The notes under the pieces: generated by a model | What the model was told of the DNA's origin: nothing | The model's input: the letters and a program-made list of their open reading frames with translations, nothing else | Database searches by the model: none | Made by a program: the position numbers and the translations under genes | Source: Acanthococcus lagerstroemiae | Taxonomy: Eukaryota > Arthropoda > Insecta > Hemiptera > Eriococcidae | Assembly: GCA_031841125.1 (NCBI GenBank) | Contig: CM063110.1 | Span: 24,423,626-24,487,625, forward strand | Reading direction: 5' to 3' | Length of the DNA: 64,000 nt | Shown: piece by piece, positions 11,871-25,300 of the stretch | Layout: the number at the start of each line of letters is the position of its first letter | Numbering within the stretch: position 1 is the stretch's first letter

Positions 11871-12385
11871 ATTGATTGAGAAGGATTCTCTTGGAGGAAT
11901 AACCCTTGATAACCCTAGGCACAACCTGTTCTAATGTGACGTATGGGAGCAGGAGAGGCGTGGGACGGTAACAACTGTCGACCCCGGCGCCAAAAGCGAT
12001 GGCGACGGTCACAACCGTCTTGCGCTGGACACTTTGGTTCCATAATGCTGAAGAGCCATACAACGGATGGAACTGGGTGTCAGCCTTTGTCTTCACCGTC
12101 TGCGGAAGAAGATGTAGACGGAGTGATCGAATCAGAGGACCAAAGAAAGTTCGGCATATATGCGACACAACCAGCTCTCTGTACCATACTGAACTGCTGC
12201 TGTTGCTGTAAGATTCGAGGGGTGAGGAGAAAGCGTGATCAGGCTCTGGTCCATCCGAATTCCAGATTAACACTGAGTGTTGCCTCTGTAAGTAGGATAT
12301 CCCAGAGTGGTCCTAGCAGGACAACGCGGTTCCAGATCAAGGCGGGATGAAATGGGGGCCCGGGCCAGTCTCAAAGCGTTTCCTC
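11871..12385. other. GC-richer block with overlapping open frames, unassigned
   Basis: 11943-12350 (+) and 12273-11863 (-) are both open for about 135 codons. Neither shows a recognisable domain, signal peptide or splice context, and the block abuts repeat R1. It is more likely element-derived than a gene. Confidence 0.3.
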
Positions 12386-12480
12386 TGGTCACCGACGTGA
12401 TACTCGAAAAGGTAGATTCCGGGGCCGAGGGTGAGGATTTTGGGGAACCGCTTTGGCATGCATGCATCGCAATACGCTCT
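12386..12480 (-). repeat. Dispersed repeat R1, copy 2 (reverse)
   Basis: The reverse complement gives GAGCGTATTGCGATGCATGC..CGGCCCCGGAATCTACC, then GGTGACCAGAGG, matching 50933-51025 almost through its whole length. Confidence 0.6.
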
Positions 12481-14845
12481 ACCAAACAAATGTATCTGCA
12501 GGCAGATACATCATTCAGAAGAGCTGTTTGAATCAATATTATAGGTATCCGCGTCTAATTTGCTTATGTCATCGAAGAAATTGTGTTAAAGGGCACCTTT
12601 GCGATATACTTGTTTTCATTAGTACTGTAATGAATATAATGTATAAAATCTGTTCAATTGAATAACACACGTATAAATCATACCCGTGTACATGGATGGC
12701 CTTTACGCTCATTCTCGCCTTTCCCAGCTGTAAATGTTTGCGACAGCGAAATGATTCTTCGTAATTTTCCATTTACGTCAAAAAATTACACAGAAAGCTA
12801 AATATTTGGCGGGTGCCCTTTACGTACATAGGAACTTTTCCGGCGGTGACCGTGAACGTTGGCAATTATTAAATTATTATTTGAAATACAGGTGCACGTT
12901 AATTTCCATTGACATCGAAATATTATAACAAATTAAATATTTGATCAGTTTGAATGGAGGAAAAATTAGATTTTACCGACCGTGATTTTCGCATAATTTT
13001 TGCTCTTGTTCAACTTGCCCGACAGACCCTGTCTAATGGAGAAATTTTCGGTACGGTTGTATGTAAATAAGTCTGCGTTTCATTATGCGATGACAATCGT
13101 ATAATTCAACATAATTATCTGACGCCATACCACAAAATACCATAAATTATTATTCGAAAAAATTTCAATCGATCCATGAAAAATACGAGCACAATTTCGA
13201 CTCTGAAATTTGGTCTGAACTGGAAACCTAATTTCGTTCTCAGATTTTTGTAACCGTGATTTGCTCAGGTCAATCATCAACAATGCTGAGTAATGAGACC
13301 ATATGCTCCTCAATAATATTGAACCTTGAAACAGCATTTGTATGTCACAAATACTCTATACGAAAGTCAAAATCCCATAATAAGGCTCTCCCTTTTCCGT
13401 TCTTTTCATGCTAGTAATTGGCAACTTAAGGAGTGAAGAGCGAGTATAATGATCTGCTGACCCTTCCACTGCAGAGTGCTGAGCTACAAGGGCGCCAAAG
13501 CGTATAAATTCCATATGGAGCGAGATGGAATTTATAAAGTTGATATCGTACTTTTTCGTATGAATAGTAAAAAATTTTTCGAAAAAATCCACTTTTTCAC
13601 TTTGGTTAGTTATATTGGTCTTGTGCAATTTTTTTTCATATGGGGCCACTACTCCTCGCTCCATATGGGTTCGGCGCCAATGCTGAGCTATCATCCTGAC
13701 TCGATGAACACTGTGTATTTTAATTTTTTGAAGAATATAGGGCGTCTCTTTTGCAATGACCCCCTTCCACCTGGTAAGCAGGCAACCTACCCCAACAATA
13801 TGTAGATGTGTTTGCATACTCTTACGTCTAAAGGGTCCGAGGTCTGATCAAATTTTAAAAAGTTTTCAATCTTTGAAATTTTTTTTTCCTTCTCACGACT
13901 GGAGATGGACAAGAACATAGTACCAATAGGTAATAGTAGAGGGCAGTTGTGGTAACCACAGAAAAAAAAGGTCGGAATCGGTTCCACAGGGTGTTCACGA
14001 AATCAATTTCAGTGCAAATAATTATACACGTATCAGAACATTTTCACATTTTTCCAATTTCCCGTGAAACTTGCCCACTTAAGCTACAGTATTTTTTCAT
14101 TTACAATAGATTGTATATTAAATTTCCTATGAAGAAGGTCATAAGTAATTTTCTTGTATCTGGATTAGAACTTCTCAAAATGGAGTTGAAGATATCCCCG
14201 TTAAGAATTATTACTTTTTTTAACACACATGCACAGACCTTATGAAGATGATATTTGTAATCATCTTCTTCAGCTACTTTACCACTTCACAGAGTTATAT
14301 CGTTTATGAGCTTATTCACCTTCCTCCTTTCATCTATTAACCCCATATTTGAAATTGAGGCCCATGCAAAGAGGGGGGGGGGTTCTAGTATCTTCTACAG
14401 GTTTGTATGAGTATCCAATAATGGGTTCCAAAGGTCGCTAAATTCGGTTTTGGTAACAGTTTGGCCATACTCCCCGAACTGTGGCGCAAACCCATGGGAA
14501 GGATGGGGAAGATGACTGTTGTAGTAACCACACAGAATAAAATTAAAGGTCATGGAAAGGGGCAGAACATGATTTTCACAAAATAAATTCCACTTAGTAC
14601 AAAATTGTACAGGGAAATGTTGGTATCTTTTCTATTTACTCTAACACTCCGGGGGGCTGGGGTGGGGTATTAATTTAGTGATGAGGAATGTTATTTACGT
14701 AGGTTGACATTGACAGTCATGTTTATCACGCTTTCTTAATCCACCACTGGATAGACCGAAACAACATACAGGTTTTTCATAACAAAAAAGAAGTGTTAGC
14801 AGCAATGATTTTTTCAGGAAAGGGAAGTTCAATAATTTATAATTA
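12481..14845. other. No gene seen; minor inverted repeats only
   Basis: AT-rich. Around 13480-13530 and 13635-13690 short inverted words (CTCCATATG, GGCGCCAA, GCTGAGCTA) recur, suggesting a small degraded foldback. The overlapping ORFs there (13476-13805 + and 13817-13356 -) have no supporting features. Confidence 0.35.
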
Positions 14846-15952
14846 CTAAAAGAGGGCCAATTAGAAGGATGTTTCCCTCAGACCTGGTTGGAAAAATCAA
14901 CTTTTAATCAAAAATGCCCCCTTTCTCCTAAAATATAATTCCTTTTTATACGTCCTTTGAGAAAGTAGGGGCATTACGGGGGAATCTCTCTTCTCTTCTC
15001 TCTATATACTAAAAAAGTAGAATCCACCGCCTCCGGGAGAAAAAAAAACGCACTGCGGGTTGCCTATCCTATTTTGTGCTTGATATAGTTATATTTCATT
15101 TTTCCAAAACTATTTTGGCACAAATTTGGTAGTATGCACCATCCTCCCTTTTGGTAGTAAGAAATTTTCTTCACTGATTCGAAAACTAGACGTTTCATTT
15201 TGAAGCTCTCATTCGTCTCAGTTGTCCATGATCTTTAATTTTTTATCAGCTCTCCATAAAATTTTTTGTTTTTAAATCTACTAATCGACAGCAGAACACT
15301 TTTTTTCGCTATTGTCTTTCAGCATGAACCTTTTCATGTGTCCTTCGGCATGGTATTTATCATTTTGATTGCCATGCCAAAATCGCAGCGCGTTTTTTTT
15401 TCTCCTGGAGACGGCGGCGGATTTTACTTTTTTAGCATATAGAGAGATTCCCCCGCAATGCCCCTACTCTCTCAAAAGACGTATGAAAAAGAATTATATT
15501 TTAGGTGAAGGGGGACATTTCTGATTAAAAGTTGATCATAATTTCTAAAACAGGGCCAATTAGAAGGATTTTCCCCTCAGACCTGGTTGGAAAAATCAAC
15601 TTTTAATCAGAAATATCCCCCTCATCCTAAAATATAATTCCTTTTCATACGTCCTTTGAGAGAGTAGGGGTATTACGAGGGAACATAAATTACTTTTTTA
15701 AAAATAGGGAATGAGCTTTTAATTTTGCCACTATTATAAAATTTGTAATTTTTCATGGCAAACATGTTAGGATTAAAATGTTGAAAAGTCTGACAATTGA
15801 GATGTATGAGAACTTCAAAATGAGACATCTAGTTTTCGAATGAGCAAAGAAAATTTCGTACTACCAAAAGGGAGGATGGGGCATACCACCAAAGATATGC
15901 CAAAATAGTTTTGGAAAAATGAAAAATAATTATATCAAGCACAAAATACGAG
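14846..15952. repeat. Nested inverted-repeat complex containing two Helitron 5' ends
   Basis: Segment a (GGGCCAATTAGAAGGAT..GTAGGGGCATTACG) lies at 14846-14984, again directly at 15540-15690, and inverted at 15448-15533. Segment b (AAACTAGACG..CCTCCCTTTTGGTA) lies at 15080-15262 and inverted at 15787-15952. Helitron-type starts (TCTCTATATACTAAAAAAG) begin at 14985 on + and at 15447 on -, both directly after GGGGGAA. The loop 15270-15385 resembles 16720-16880 in reverse. The order shows at least two rounds of inverted duplication. Confidence 0.65.
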
Positions 15953-17190
15953 TCAATGTATTCTGTTATTTAAAATAGGATTTTTGTTTTCAAGACCTTC
16001 TTTCTATTTTGACTATTTAAAAATAATTTTCAGGTCCCATATTTATTCACAAATCCAGTTCCCGAAATAAGTTTCAATTTATATTCTCAGATTTTTCTCT
16101 TATGAAAAATATTTGAAACAAAAAAGGTTATTTTTGTAATCTAAAAACTTAGTTTTGAATATAGTCTATTTTCAAATGCTATTCAAAACCCAACTTGCAG
16201 ACTGGCCAAAACTTATGAACAACAAATAATTTATAAGATTATTTAAAAATAAAGGAATTAAAATAATAAATTCTAAATTTAAAAAAAATGAATAAAATTA
16301 AAGTTTTAATAAAATTTATAGGGAAAGAAATATTTTTATTATTTAAATTATTAAATCCGCATTCAATTGAATTTAAAGAATTTTTATTATATAAATTTTT
16401 TATAAAATGTTTATAATAAATTAAAATAATTCGAATATAGAGTTTCTCTGGTCACTTATTTTGAATATTTAATCAGATTTTGCATCCGACTTAATCTGAC
16501 CCCTAAAATTCAAATTAACCCGTTTTCATCCCCTTTTTGGTAAATGAGACCCGGTCTTGACAAAAGCGTAGCAGGGTCATTCTTCAAAAATGTTGATATT
16601 TCAAGTATGTTTTTCATGAGGGAAAGTAGGGGATATTTGAACTTTTTTAATGAGAGTCGTGAAGAGGCGTTCTGTATAACATATTGGTAACATCAGGCCG
16701 ACAGTGAGGGATTCGGTATATTGGCATGGCAATCATGCCATGTCGAAGGTCACATAAAAAAGTATAAGCCGAAAGACAATAACGGAAGAAAGTGTTCTCC
16801 TGTTGATTAGTCGATTCCAAAACAAAAAAGTATCTGGAAAGTTGATAAAGGCACACTAAAACCCATTAATTAATTAGATGTAATTATTTTTGGATGATGA
16901 ACGTCTATCGTTGCATAAAAGATGGCCATGCCGAAAGATACTTTTTTTTAAATTCCTCATTTTAGACAATAATACGCGAATGCACGAGTCTCGTCACAAA
17001 AAAAAAAAACAGGATTTGATATGCGGACCGTATTGTTCTTATGAAAATATACAATTTTACCATTAATTGCGACGAAAAAAAAGATTGAAACTGCTATTTT
17101 GTGATTGGTTGAGAAAGAGTCGGACCCGATGGACAAAACATCGAGGGACAATAAATTTTGAAAGCTGATGACCATACTGACTCCCACCTG
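15953..17190. other. AT-rich spacer with repeat pieces
   Basis: Holds one satellite-like unit (16440-16560, GAATATTTAATCAGATTTTGCATCCGAC region) and a copy (16720-16880, TGGCATGGCAATCATGCC..AAAGACAATAACG) of the loop sequence at 15270-15385. No coding evidence. Confidence 0.4.
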
Positions 17191-17191
17191 T

Positions 17192-18055
17192 GAAGATGCG
17201 ATCGATGGCTGAATAACCTACGATATGCAGATGATATTGTGTTCCTAAGTAATGAAATAGAGGAGTTACAAGAGATAGCAGAAGAACTCAATACCAAAAG
17301 TAGAAGGGTGGGACTGTCAATGAACTTGACAAAAACCAAGCTGATGTCAAATACTCAGGAGGGAAAATTAAAGGTGGGGGGTACAGAAATCGAAAAGTGA
17401 AGGAATATAATTATTTAGGGCAAATGGTAGCATATGAAAATAGAGGGAAACTGGAGCTGAGAGCAAGAGCCGCAAAAGCTTGGAAAATTTTCTGGGCCCG
17501 TGGAGCAATGCTAAAGGGTAACTTACCACTGAGATGAAAAATAAAAATGCTGGATCAATGTGTGATACCCACCCTCACCTACGGAGCACAAACCTGGTCT
17601 TTGACTAAGGCACACTACGAGAGCTTGAAGGTGACCCACTTTAGGAGGCTCCGTAGTACTATAGGAATACGCATCAAAGATAGAATAAGTCTGAAAGAAA
17701 TACTTAAAAGGACGGGCTTGAAAAATATTGGAGAGAGAATAAAAAAAGCAAAATTAGGATTCGCAGGGCATATTATGGCGAGGGGCATAGACAAATGGGG
17801 AAAGGCGATAGAAGAATCAATGTTCACCTAAAGAATGGAAAGAAAAAAGGATAGATCACCTACAAGATGGAGGGACGAGGTTACGAAGAAATTTGGGATA
17901 CTGTGGGGAAGAGTGGGAAGGGACAGGTTATGGTGGAAAAAAGCGATGGATGCTGGTGCCCCGAAATGGGGGCATTCGACGTCACAGCGACCTTCCACAC
18001 TCCGGGGCCTAATGTATGTACGACGAATGAACGGCGTAAAATAAAAACATAAAAT
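17192..18055 (+). pseudogene. RTE-like retrotransposon, 3' part
   Basis: Starts inside the RT at LRYADDIVFLSNEIEELQ and runs through the thumb and C-terminal region. YGAQTWSLTKAHYESL, then IGIRIKDRISLKEI, AKLGFAGHIMARG and PTRWRDEV follow in RTE order. Single stops and shifts near 17398 and 17535 break the frame. The 3' end is the A-rich tail ATAAAAACATAAAATAAAAA. 5'-truncated, no endonuclease. Confidence 0.8.
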
Positions 18056-18755
18056 AAAAATTAAGCCCAATTTTGTTCTTAGAATGTAACATTTCAAGTG
18101 TAGGAAAATGAATCGACACCTGAGAACAACTTGCAAACAATTTGTAACACTCTGACCCTTTCAAATTTAACAACTTCGCACAATGATATGCATTCTCGAA
18201 ATCGTTATAAATTACGGCAATTACAGAAGTGCAATCGCATTTCTCTGGAACGAATAAGGAAGAACAAGGCCTTTCATACAGTGATGGCTTTCTTCCTTTT
18301 CTTCAAATATCTTCAGAATTACCTTTGGACAACAAGAACAAGCTGCGTCGCTACCGTCTGTTCATCAACGTAAATTTGTAAGATCGTCCTCAAAACATTA
18401 ATCAAAGCCAGTAAATTACAAAGGTGTTATGAAGTTCATCCCCCTTCCTAGAATAACTACTGACCAAGTCCAATAAGACGAAACTGGACAGCAAAATCTT
18501 CCATTGCTTGTAGCCAGTCTCCCTCTGTCCCTTATGTCTAACTACGTCATACCAGTGTCGTAATACGTATTACGTACTCGTATTTCGTAAGTCATAAACA
18601 TGTTTTCCGATAAATGCTCTACATTACGAATAACAATCAAACATTTTATTTGAACACGTTTTTCGAATAAATTTACGCGAGTGTTTGAATCGGCTTTGCG
18701 AATCCACTTAGCGTATTTAATCAGCTGTACACATAATCTGAGGGTTAAATTTTAA
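18056..18755. other. No feature seen upstream of candidate promoter
   Basis: Short ORFs only; nothing supported. Confidence 0.35.
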
Positions 18756-18759
18756 AAGG

Positions 18760-18854
18760 TATAAAAGGCCACCATAATGCACATCGGTAGCTAGTTAAGT
18801 TTCAGTACGTGAGTTTTCATATCAAGCGATCAGAAGCACACCAGGAACTTTCAG
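18760..18854 (+). promoter_or_regulatory. Candidate promoter and non-coding first exon for gene B
   Basis: GGTATAAAAGG (TATA box 18760-18767) is followed by TTTCAGTACG (TCAGT initiator, A at 18804), then by CTTTCAG|GTATGA, a good splice donor at 18855. The first exon would be 18804-18854 and would splice to 22358, where the gene B 5' leader begins after an acceptor. TATA-to-initiator spacing (44 nt) is longer than the usual about 31, so the start could be elsewhere. An alternative TCAGTT initiator without TATA lies at 22139. Confidence 0.4.
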
Positions 18855-19179
18855 GTATGACTGATATCAATTCATACTATCTTTTTCAGATATCCGCTCC
18901 ATTGCATTGCGGGGTTCTCTTGTCGTTCTTCTTTTTACTGTGGTTTCAAATGTCGATACCCACACTTATGGTAGAATGCAACTATTTTGGTGTAGGTTAT
19001 TTGATCCTTCCTACGTATCTTCTTCCTCGTTTTCGTTTTCTTCTGTTAAATTCCTGCAGCGTGCCTGCACTCGATAGTGGTACGCAGAAGTTTTTCCTGA
19101 GAAGAACTGAGGTAATTCACCCAGTTCCTTTCTTGGCTCAGTGTGTCTCCTCTTTTCCTTTGACCGCTTTGCTCATGTA

Positions 19180-19560
19180 GGCGACCTGCCAGTGCTCCGC
19201 GGCTTCACAGCTCGCTCTTCGTACATCTAGCAGCCTAGTTGGTTGACTAGTAGCTGCGTACCTGTTGTTCTATCAATTAACAGCAGCTGTCTGCCTTCCT
19301 AGACTAGCAATTAGCCTAGCTTTCTGGATAATTGACAGGCTAACTATCAGTTGGCTACGTTATCTGTCTTTCTGTTGGCCAGCCAATCGTCAATATTGCT
19401 GTCTGTCTGTTCGAACCTAAGAGATACTCTGTTTATCTCCTTCTCTTTGATAACGGGTAGCTCGCTGGTCTGTCTGGATTTCAAGAATCTAGCTCCTTGT
19501 CTTATAAGGAGAAAACGATAGCAATGTTGAGACAAGCTGACAATAGCGACGGAGCGGCCC
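19180..19560. repeat. CTGTC/CTAGC low-complexity repeat
   Basis: Many CTGTCTGTC, CTAGCAGC and GCCAGCCA words. Similar composition recurs at 51270-51770 and 60180-60380. Confidence 0.4.
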
Positions 19561-19739
19561 AGGTTCCAAAGGTACATCCAAGATGCACGCTGGTTTTCTG
19601 AGTCAGACAGTCGGCGCCAATCGTCGCCTAGTCCAGCCATGTCGAGAGGGAGGGGAGAAAGGGGGAAATACCCCGGGCCCGGACTTTCAAGGGGGGCCTT
19701 TCTTTTTTAAAAGGCCTGAATTTCTACGCTTAGGGCTAC

Positions 19740-19985
19740 ATAATTTTTTTATTTTTGACGCTGAGTAGGTGAAACATGAGCATACACTTCTTCGTATCGC
19801 ATGTACGTAAGCCACCACCGACTCCGCCCACCGTAGGGCATATGTCTCCGTCACCTTTGCCCAGGCTTTACGGTTCGCCGCAGTGGGCCCCCAGCAGGGT
19901 CCAAGATATTTTAGTATTTTATCCATCCACCTCATAGCTGGGCGACCTCTGTTCCTTTTATGGTCACGCGGGTCCCAGAGTGTGC
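19740..19985 (-). pseudogene. RTE-like 3' fragment (minus)
   Basis: The minus strand reads HKRNRGRPAMRWMDKILKY..NRKAWAKVTETYA, the extreme C-terminus of RTE ORF2. With 20450-20787 it is probably one element broken by the material and TA repeat between them. Confidence 0.7.
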
Positions 19986-20301
19986 ATTTGATGTTCCATT
20001 TATCCAGGTTACTGAAAAGAAGAGAATGCTAACGTACTTTCAGGAAGCAGTAGGATCTATTTCAGGAAGAAATAGTTTTCGCGTGTTTTTTGCAAATCAT
20101 ACTTTCTTAGAGAATCTAAAAGGAGGGCCAAGAAAGTGGCTCAGTTGCTCCTCTCCTGAACATATGGCCTGCATATTTGAATTTAGATTTTTTAATTTTG
20201 TAGCCAACGCTTAAGATCTAAATTCAACATTAAATCCAGAAATTAATTCAGATTCACTTTCAAAAAAATCAAAAGGAATTCGAATAATTTCAACTATTAT
20301 A

Positions 20302-20787
<486 letters not shown>

Positions 20788-21480
20788 TAGCGAGGGATTC
20801 AGGCCGCAATTGGGGAGGGCGTAGTGATGGGTGAAGAGGTCTTGGTGGGGGCGTGGAACGTGAACAGAAATGAGAGTGGTCGGGAGGACGTGGTCCTAAT
20901 GGGGGAGGGCACTCCACGTGGAAGAGGGTGATGGGGGGGGGAGATTATGTGGAGGACTGGGTGATGATCGGCGGGATGGACAGAGGGTGCCATGTGGTAG
21001 AGAAGCTGTGGATGGAGAATGTCATGGAGCGAGGGAGAGGGTAATGTGAAGAGATTAAGGCCCAGGTGGTGGAGATCGGTTGTGGTGGTCGATGATTTTA
21101 GAGGTGAGGACAAAGTCCAAGGGAGAGGGAAGTGTTCGCAAGGGGGGATATTGTGGAGGTAAAAGACCATGGGGTGGGCATTGAAGCCTCTGGTAGATTA
21201 TGGCCGTCCGTTGTGGGGGAGGAGTTCGTGGCTGAGAAGGGCTGTGACTGTTGAAGTGTGACCGTGGGGGCGGAGAGCGACCGTGGTGAACGAGGGGGCC
21301 GTGGTGGAGGAAGAGCCTCGTGATGAAGAAAAGATGGAAGGGGGTTCATGGTGGAAGATTGAGGACCGCTGATAGGGGTGAGCAAAAGTAGCCCAAAGCA
21401 AACTTCAACTCAGGAACAAAAGTTTTAGACCAAACACCGAGGATTGTAACGGCGGAGGGTTGGGCCGCAAAGCCCCCTAG
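20788..21480 (+). mobile_element. Helitron 3' fragment ending in CTAG
   Basis: Collinear with 33961-34353 and with the foldback at 46-1405. It ends GGGCCGCAAAGCCCCCTAG followed by T, the canonical Helitron 3' end (hairpin, CTRR-type end, host T). The 5' part is missing. No Rep/helicase coding: non-autonomous. Confidence 0.75.
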
Positions 21481-22357
21481 TGTTCATAAAAATATTTAAA
21501 TTATCAACTTTAACTGAAACAGTCCGTCAATGTCGATAATCACTAGTTATTGTCGACATTCCCTGAATTATCGACTTTCAGACTTTCACTGTAACATATA
21601 GACATAAGTTTATCTCCAAAGGTTATGAAGAACGCGTGCATTTGTGTCTAAAACGTTTGTACAGGATGTGTGAGTTTGTTTTCAGGACTTGTGAAGAATG
21701 CGGATTATCTCTCCCCAAGATCTGTGAAGCATGTAAGAATTGGCCTTCAATGCATGTGGGGCATTTTTAGATCTGTCTACAAAGTTCACATTCCCCGAGT
21801 TCTGATTTTTCTCAAAAATAAATTATGAAAATTCTGTTCGTTCAAATATATGTAATTAATGATGATTGCGAGTGTTTGATATCAAGGGTATTTTCTCGAA
21901 TATGTATGAAGTTCGCTGCTGACTCATTGTGATTTTAAAATGCAACGTTAGCTTATTCTCACGCAATAGGGAAGCCAGTTCGAAATTTGTGAAATGTAAA
22001 AGAAACAAAGAAGACAGGTAACTGCATTGTGTCGGTTTTTACTCGAAGAAGTCAACAAATTGTGCTGTGAGCAATTTCTCTACTCTTTTTTTCCACAGTA
22101 ACCTCGGTGGCTCCTTTGAAGAGCGACAGACTAGTTGATCAGTTCATCCTACTCATAACTCTACAAGCAAGAATGAACTTGTGTTAGTTAAACGACATAA
22201 ATTTTAATTAATCTGCTCTACAATTTTTGAAAACACATCGGTTAAAAGCACTAAGAGCAAAAAACGGATCATTTTCGCGACGCACACAATTTTATTTCTC
22301 TTATGTATCTGTAATGATATTTTCTACAAATCCAACTGAGCCAATTTATCATTCCAG
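21481..22357. other. Spacer upstream of gene B coding start
   Basis: AT-rich, no coding. Ends in a clear acceptor (ATCATTCCAG|GTATAAC) at 22357, so at least its end is intron. Confidence 0.5.
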
Positions 22358-22371
22358 GTATAACTTCAAAC

Positions 22372-25300
22372 ATGCGTCTCATAAGCGCGATTTCTCTGTG
22401 TGTGGTATTCGCAGCGATTTGCTGGAGTACACCTTTACCAGAAGAAACAGTAATCGCAGCATCTCTTTCGGGAGCGTCGGCACAAAATAACGGACAACGG
22501 ACATCGGCAAATTCTCTATCAGAAGCTGAGGTCACAAATACAGGATCTCCTCCAGCATCCTCAGTTTATGGTCCCAGTCCCAATCCCAGTAGTTCTGTTA
22601 CTTCGTTATCAGGATCTGAGGCAAAATCTGGTCCTGGTGGCACGCAGGCGACCTCATATGGAGCATCTGAAGCAGAAAACACAACTCCAAACGGCAAGTC
22701 TAAGGTAGCATCCGAATCAGGATCTGAGGCAACAACTGGTCATGGTGGCACGCGGGCGGCCTCATATGGAGCATCTGAAGCAGAAACTGCAAGTCCATAC
22801 GGTGGGTCTATGGCAGCATCCGAATCAGGATCGCAGGCAAAAACTGGTCCCGGTACCTCTGAAGCGTCATCTATGACGGGATCAAAAGCAAGCTCAAATG
22901 GTCAATCCGAACCAACACCCTGTCCACCAGGAGAAACACCTCATCCAGGAACATCCCATCCACCAGCACAAAGTCCCCCAGCATCTGGCGGTGCTGCAGC
23001 GGCAGCGGCAGCGGCAGCGGCTGCAGGAGGTGGTGGTAATAATAATTCTGCAGCGGCAGCGGCGGCGGCGGCTGCGGCGTCTAGTAGCGGTTCTAGTAAT
23101 GGTGAACACCAGAAGAACCCAACTGGAGAAACTGGAGAAACTGGAACACCCGACGTGGAGCAATGCGCAATGCACTCTAAGGTCTTGATGCGTAAACCCG
23201 AACATCTGCAATGGGTAGGTGTTACACTGAATAACTTTTTATTTATTTATTTATTTATTTAATAGTTTCCTCCCCCATCACAGCGATTAGGCCAGTTACG
23301 ATTTTTATGATAGAGAATACATGCTCTTGTTGAAACTGAGTTATATAATCGCTACATGTTCTTTTGCAGATGCAACAAACATTTATGCTGTACATGGTTA
23401 CGCCAGCGTCAACCGAAATAACGCTCGATAGTCCAGCATGCTTCCCTCGTCGTAAGTGCTATTATGCATTCATTTTCTTATTTAATGATTGTTTTGATAA
23501 GTATTTAATGTTTTTTGGACATTGAATTGGTACGTTTCTTTTTGTTTAGATTTCAGTGGCGAGTGCGGCTGCACGGCATCGAAATGGAATTACGTCTGCA
23601 CGGAATCCGGTGGATTCGTTAGTAAAGCATGGGCAACGGACGGCAGGTGAGTAAATAATGAAGATATTCAAGAAAATTAGAGAAACTGATGTTCAACCTA
23701 ACCTGATACGTTTATACCTCAGCCACATTTCTTCTTTTACTCCGAGATGATTTGCAAATATGCAAATTAGCATGATCCCAACCAGGCCCGTGCCCAGCTA
23801 TGTGCGGTAGGGGGTGCTAACTGTTTACCAGGGGGGCTTGAGGATACACATAGTGTATAATGTGAAGATTTCTACGCGGCAGTGGTGTAGCCAGGGAGGC
23901 GAAGAATGCTAATGCCCCCACCTCCCGAGGCATTTGAAATTGAATGTAAAATATGCAAAAATTATCAATTTTTGCCTTTAAAACACGTTCTTTCGAAAAA
24001 TTTTTGCTCAAGCAGTAATTTAACTTCATTTTTATAAGATAGTCCACTAATATCGGCGATTTTTAAAAAATACCTCAATTTTCTACCGTTTTTCCCTTGA
24101 AAATCTTACTTTGCCCCCTCCCCTCCTCTTTGGGAAAATCTTGGCTACGCCACTGAATCATGGGTAGAACAGCTAGACTGTACATTCGAATCATTTGATG
24201 AAACTGGAGGTTCGTTCAGGCTCGAAATCGAAAAAGTTGGAGTCAAATCTTTATCGTCGCATCAGGGCCGACAACGTCTATACATATAGCGTGTGTAGCG
24301 AATGCTACATATGGGGAATTTCATGTGTAGCGACGCTACCTACACATGGCAACACCGGGGGAAATTATTGGTACAATTGAAGGTATGCATATAGAGAAGC
24401 TTCAGCTTTCACTTCGCAGAAGTGAAGTGCAAGCTGCAGAGTGTATGCATAAAAAAAGTGAAGAGGAAGCTTTTGCTCAGGAGTGAGAGCGTTTGCTTCG
24501 GGAAAAAGGTTTTCCTTCGAGTTGTGTGCATAAAGAGGAGTGTTAATTTCAAAAGTGAAGCTTTCGCTCGCGCAAAAATGCGTCTAGTACCGAGTAGACT
24601 TCCTTCCAAAAAACACGTGCAGTTATCATTTATCTTCGAGAAGATTCCTTTGATTTCCGATGATAATTTTCGAGGAATTTTAACGAAAATGTTAAGGAAA
24701 AATTTCCGATCATTTTCGAAGAATTTCATCGGACATCACTGAGAAAAATCTCCGATGATTTCAGGAGAATTTTGTTGAAAATTTTAAGAAGAATTTCCAA
24801 CGATACCAAAGGATTTTATTGGTAATCATCGAGAAATATCTCTGATAATTTTTGAAGCATTTCTTCGGAAAAAAGGTTCGATGATTTCCAGAGATTTTCA
24901 TCGGAAATTTTTAGGATAAATTATCGAAGATTTCCGAAGAATTTTATCAGAAATGTTAAAAGAAAATCTCCGATGATTTCCAAGGAATTTTATCAGAAAT
25001 ATTTGAGAATAATCTCTGAGAATTTCCGGAGGATTTCATCAGAAATCTTCAGAGGAAATTTCCAAAGATTTCCGAAGAATTTCTTCAAAACTCTTCCGAT
25101 AGGGTTTTATCAAAAAAATTTGGGAAAAATCCGAGGGTTTTTGAAGAATTTTATCGGAAGTTATCAGGAAAAATCCCTGATGATTTCCAAAGAATAATTT
25201 CATTGGAAATCTTTGAGAAGGATCTCCGATGATCTTAAACGAATTTCATCTCAAATTGTTGGAATAAAATTCAAAAAATTTCCGAAGAATTCCATTGGAA

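Noticed and set aside
11863..12350. Overlapping 135-codon ORFs on both strands as genes
   Set aside because: No motif or splice context; next to repeat R1 and probably element-derived.
22894..23211. Arg/Cys-rich minus-strand ORF opposite gene B
   Set aside because: Shadow of the poly-Ala coding repeat.
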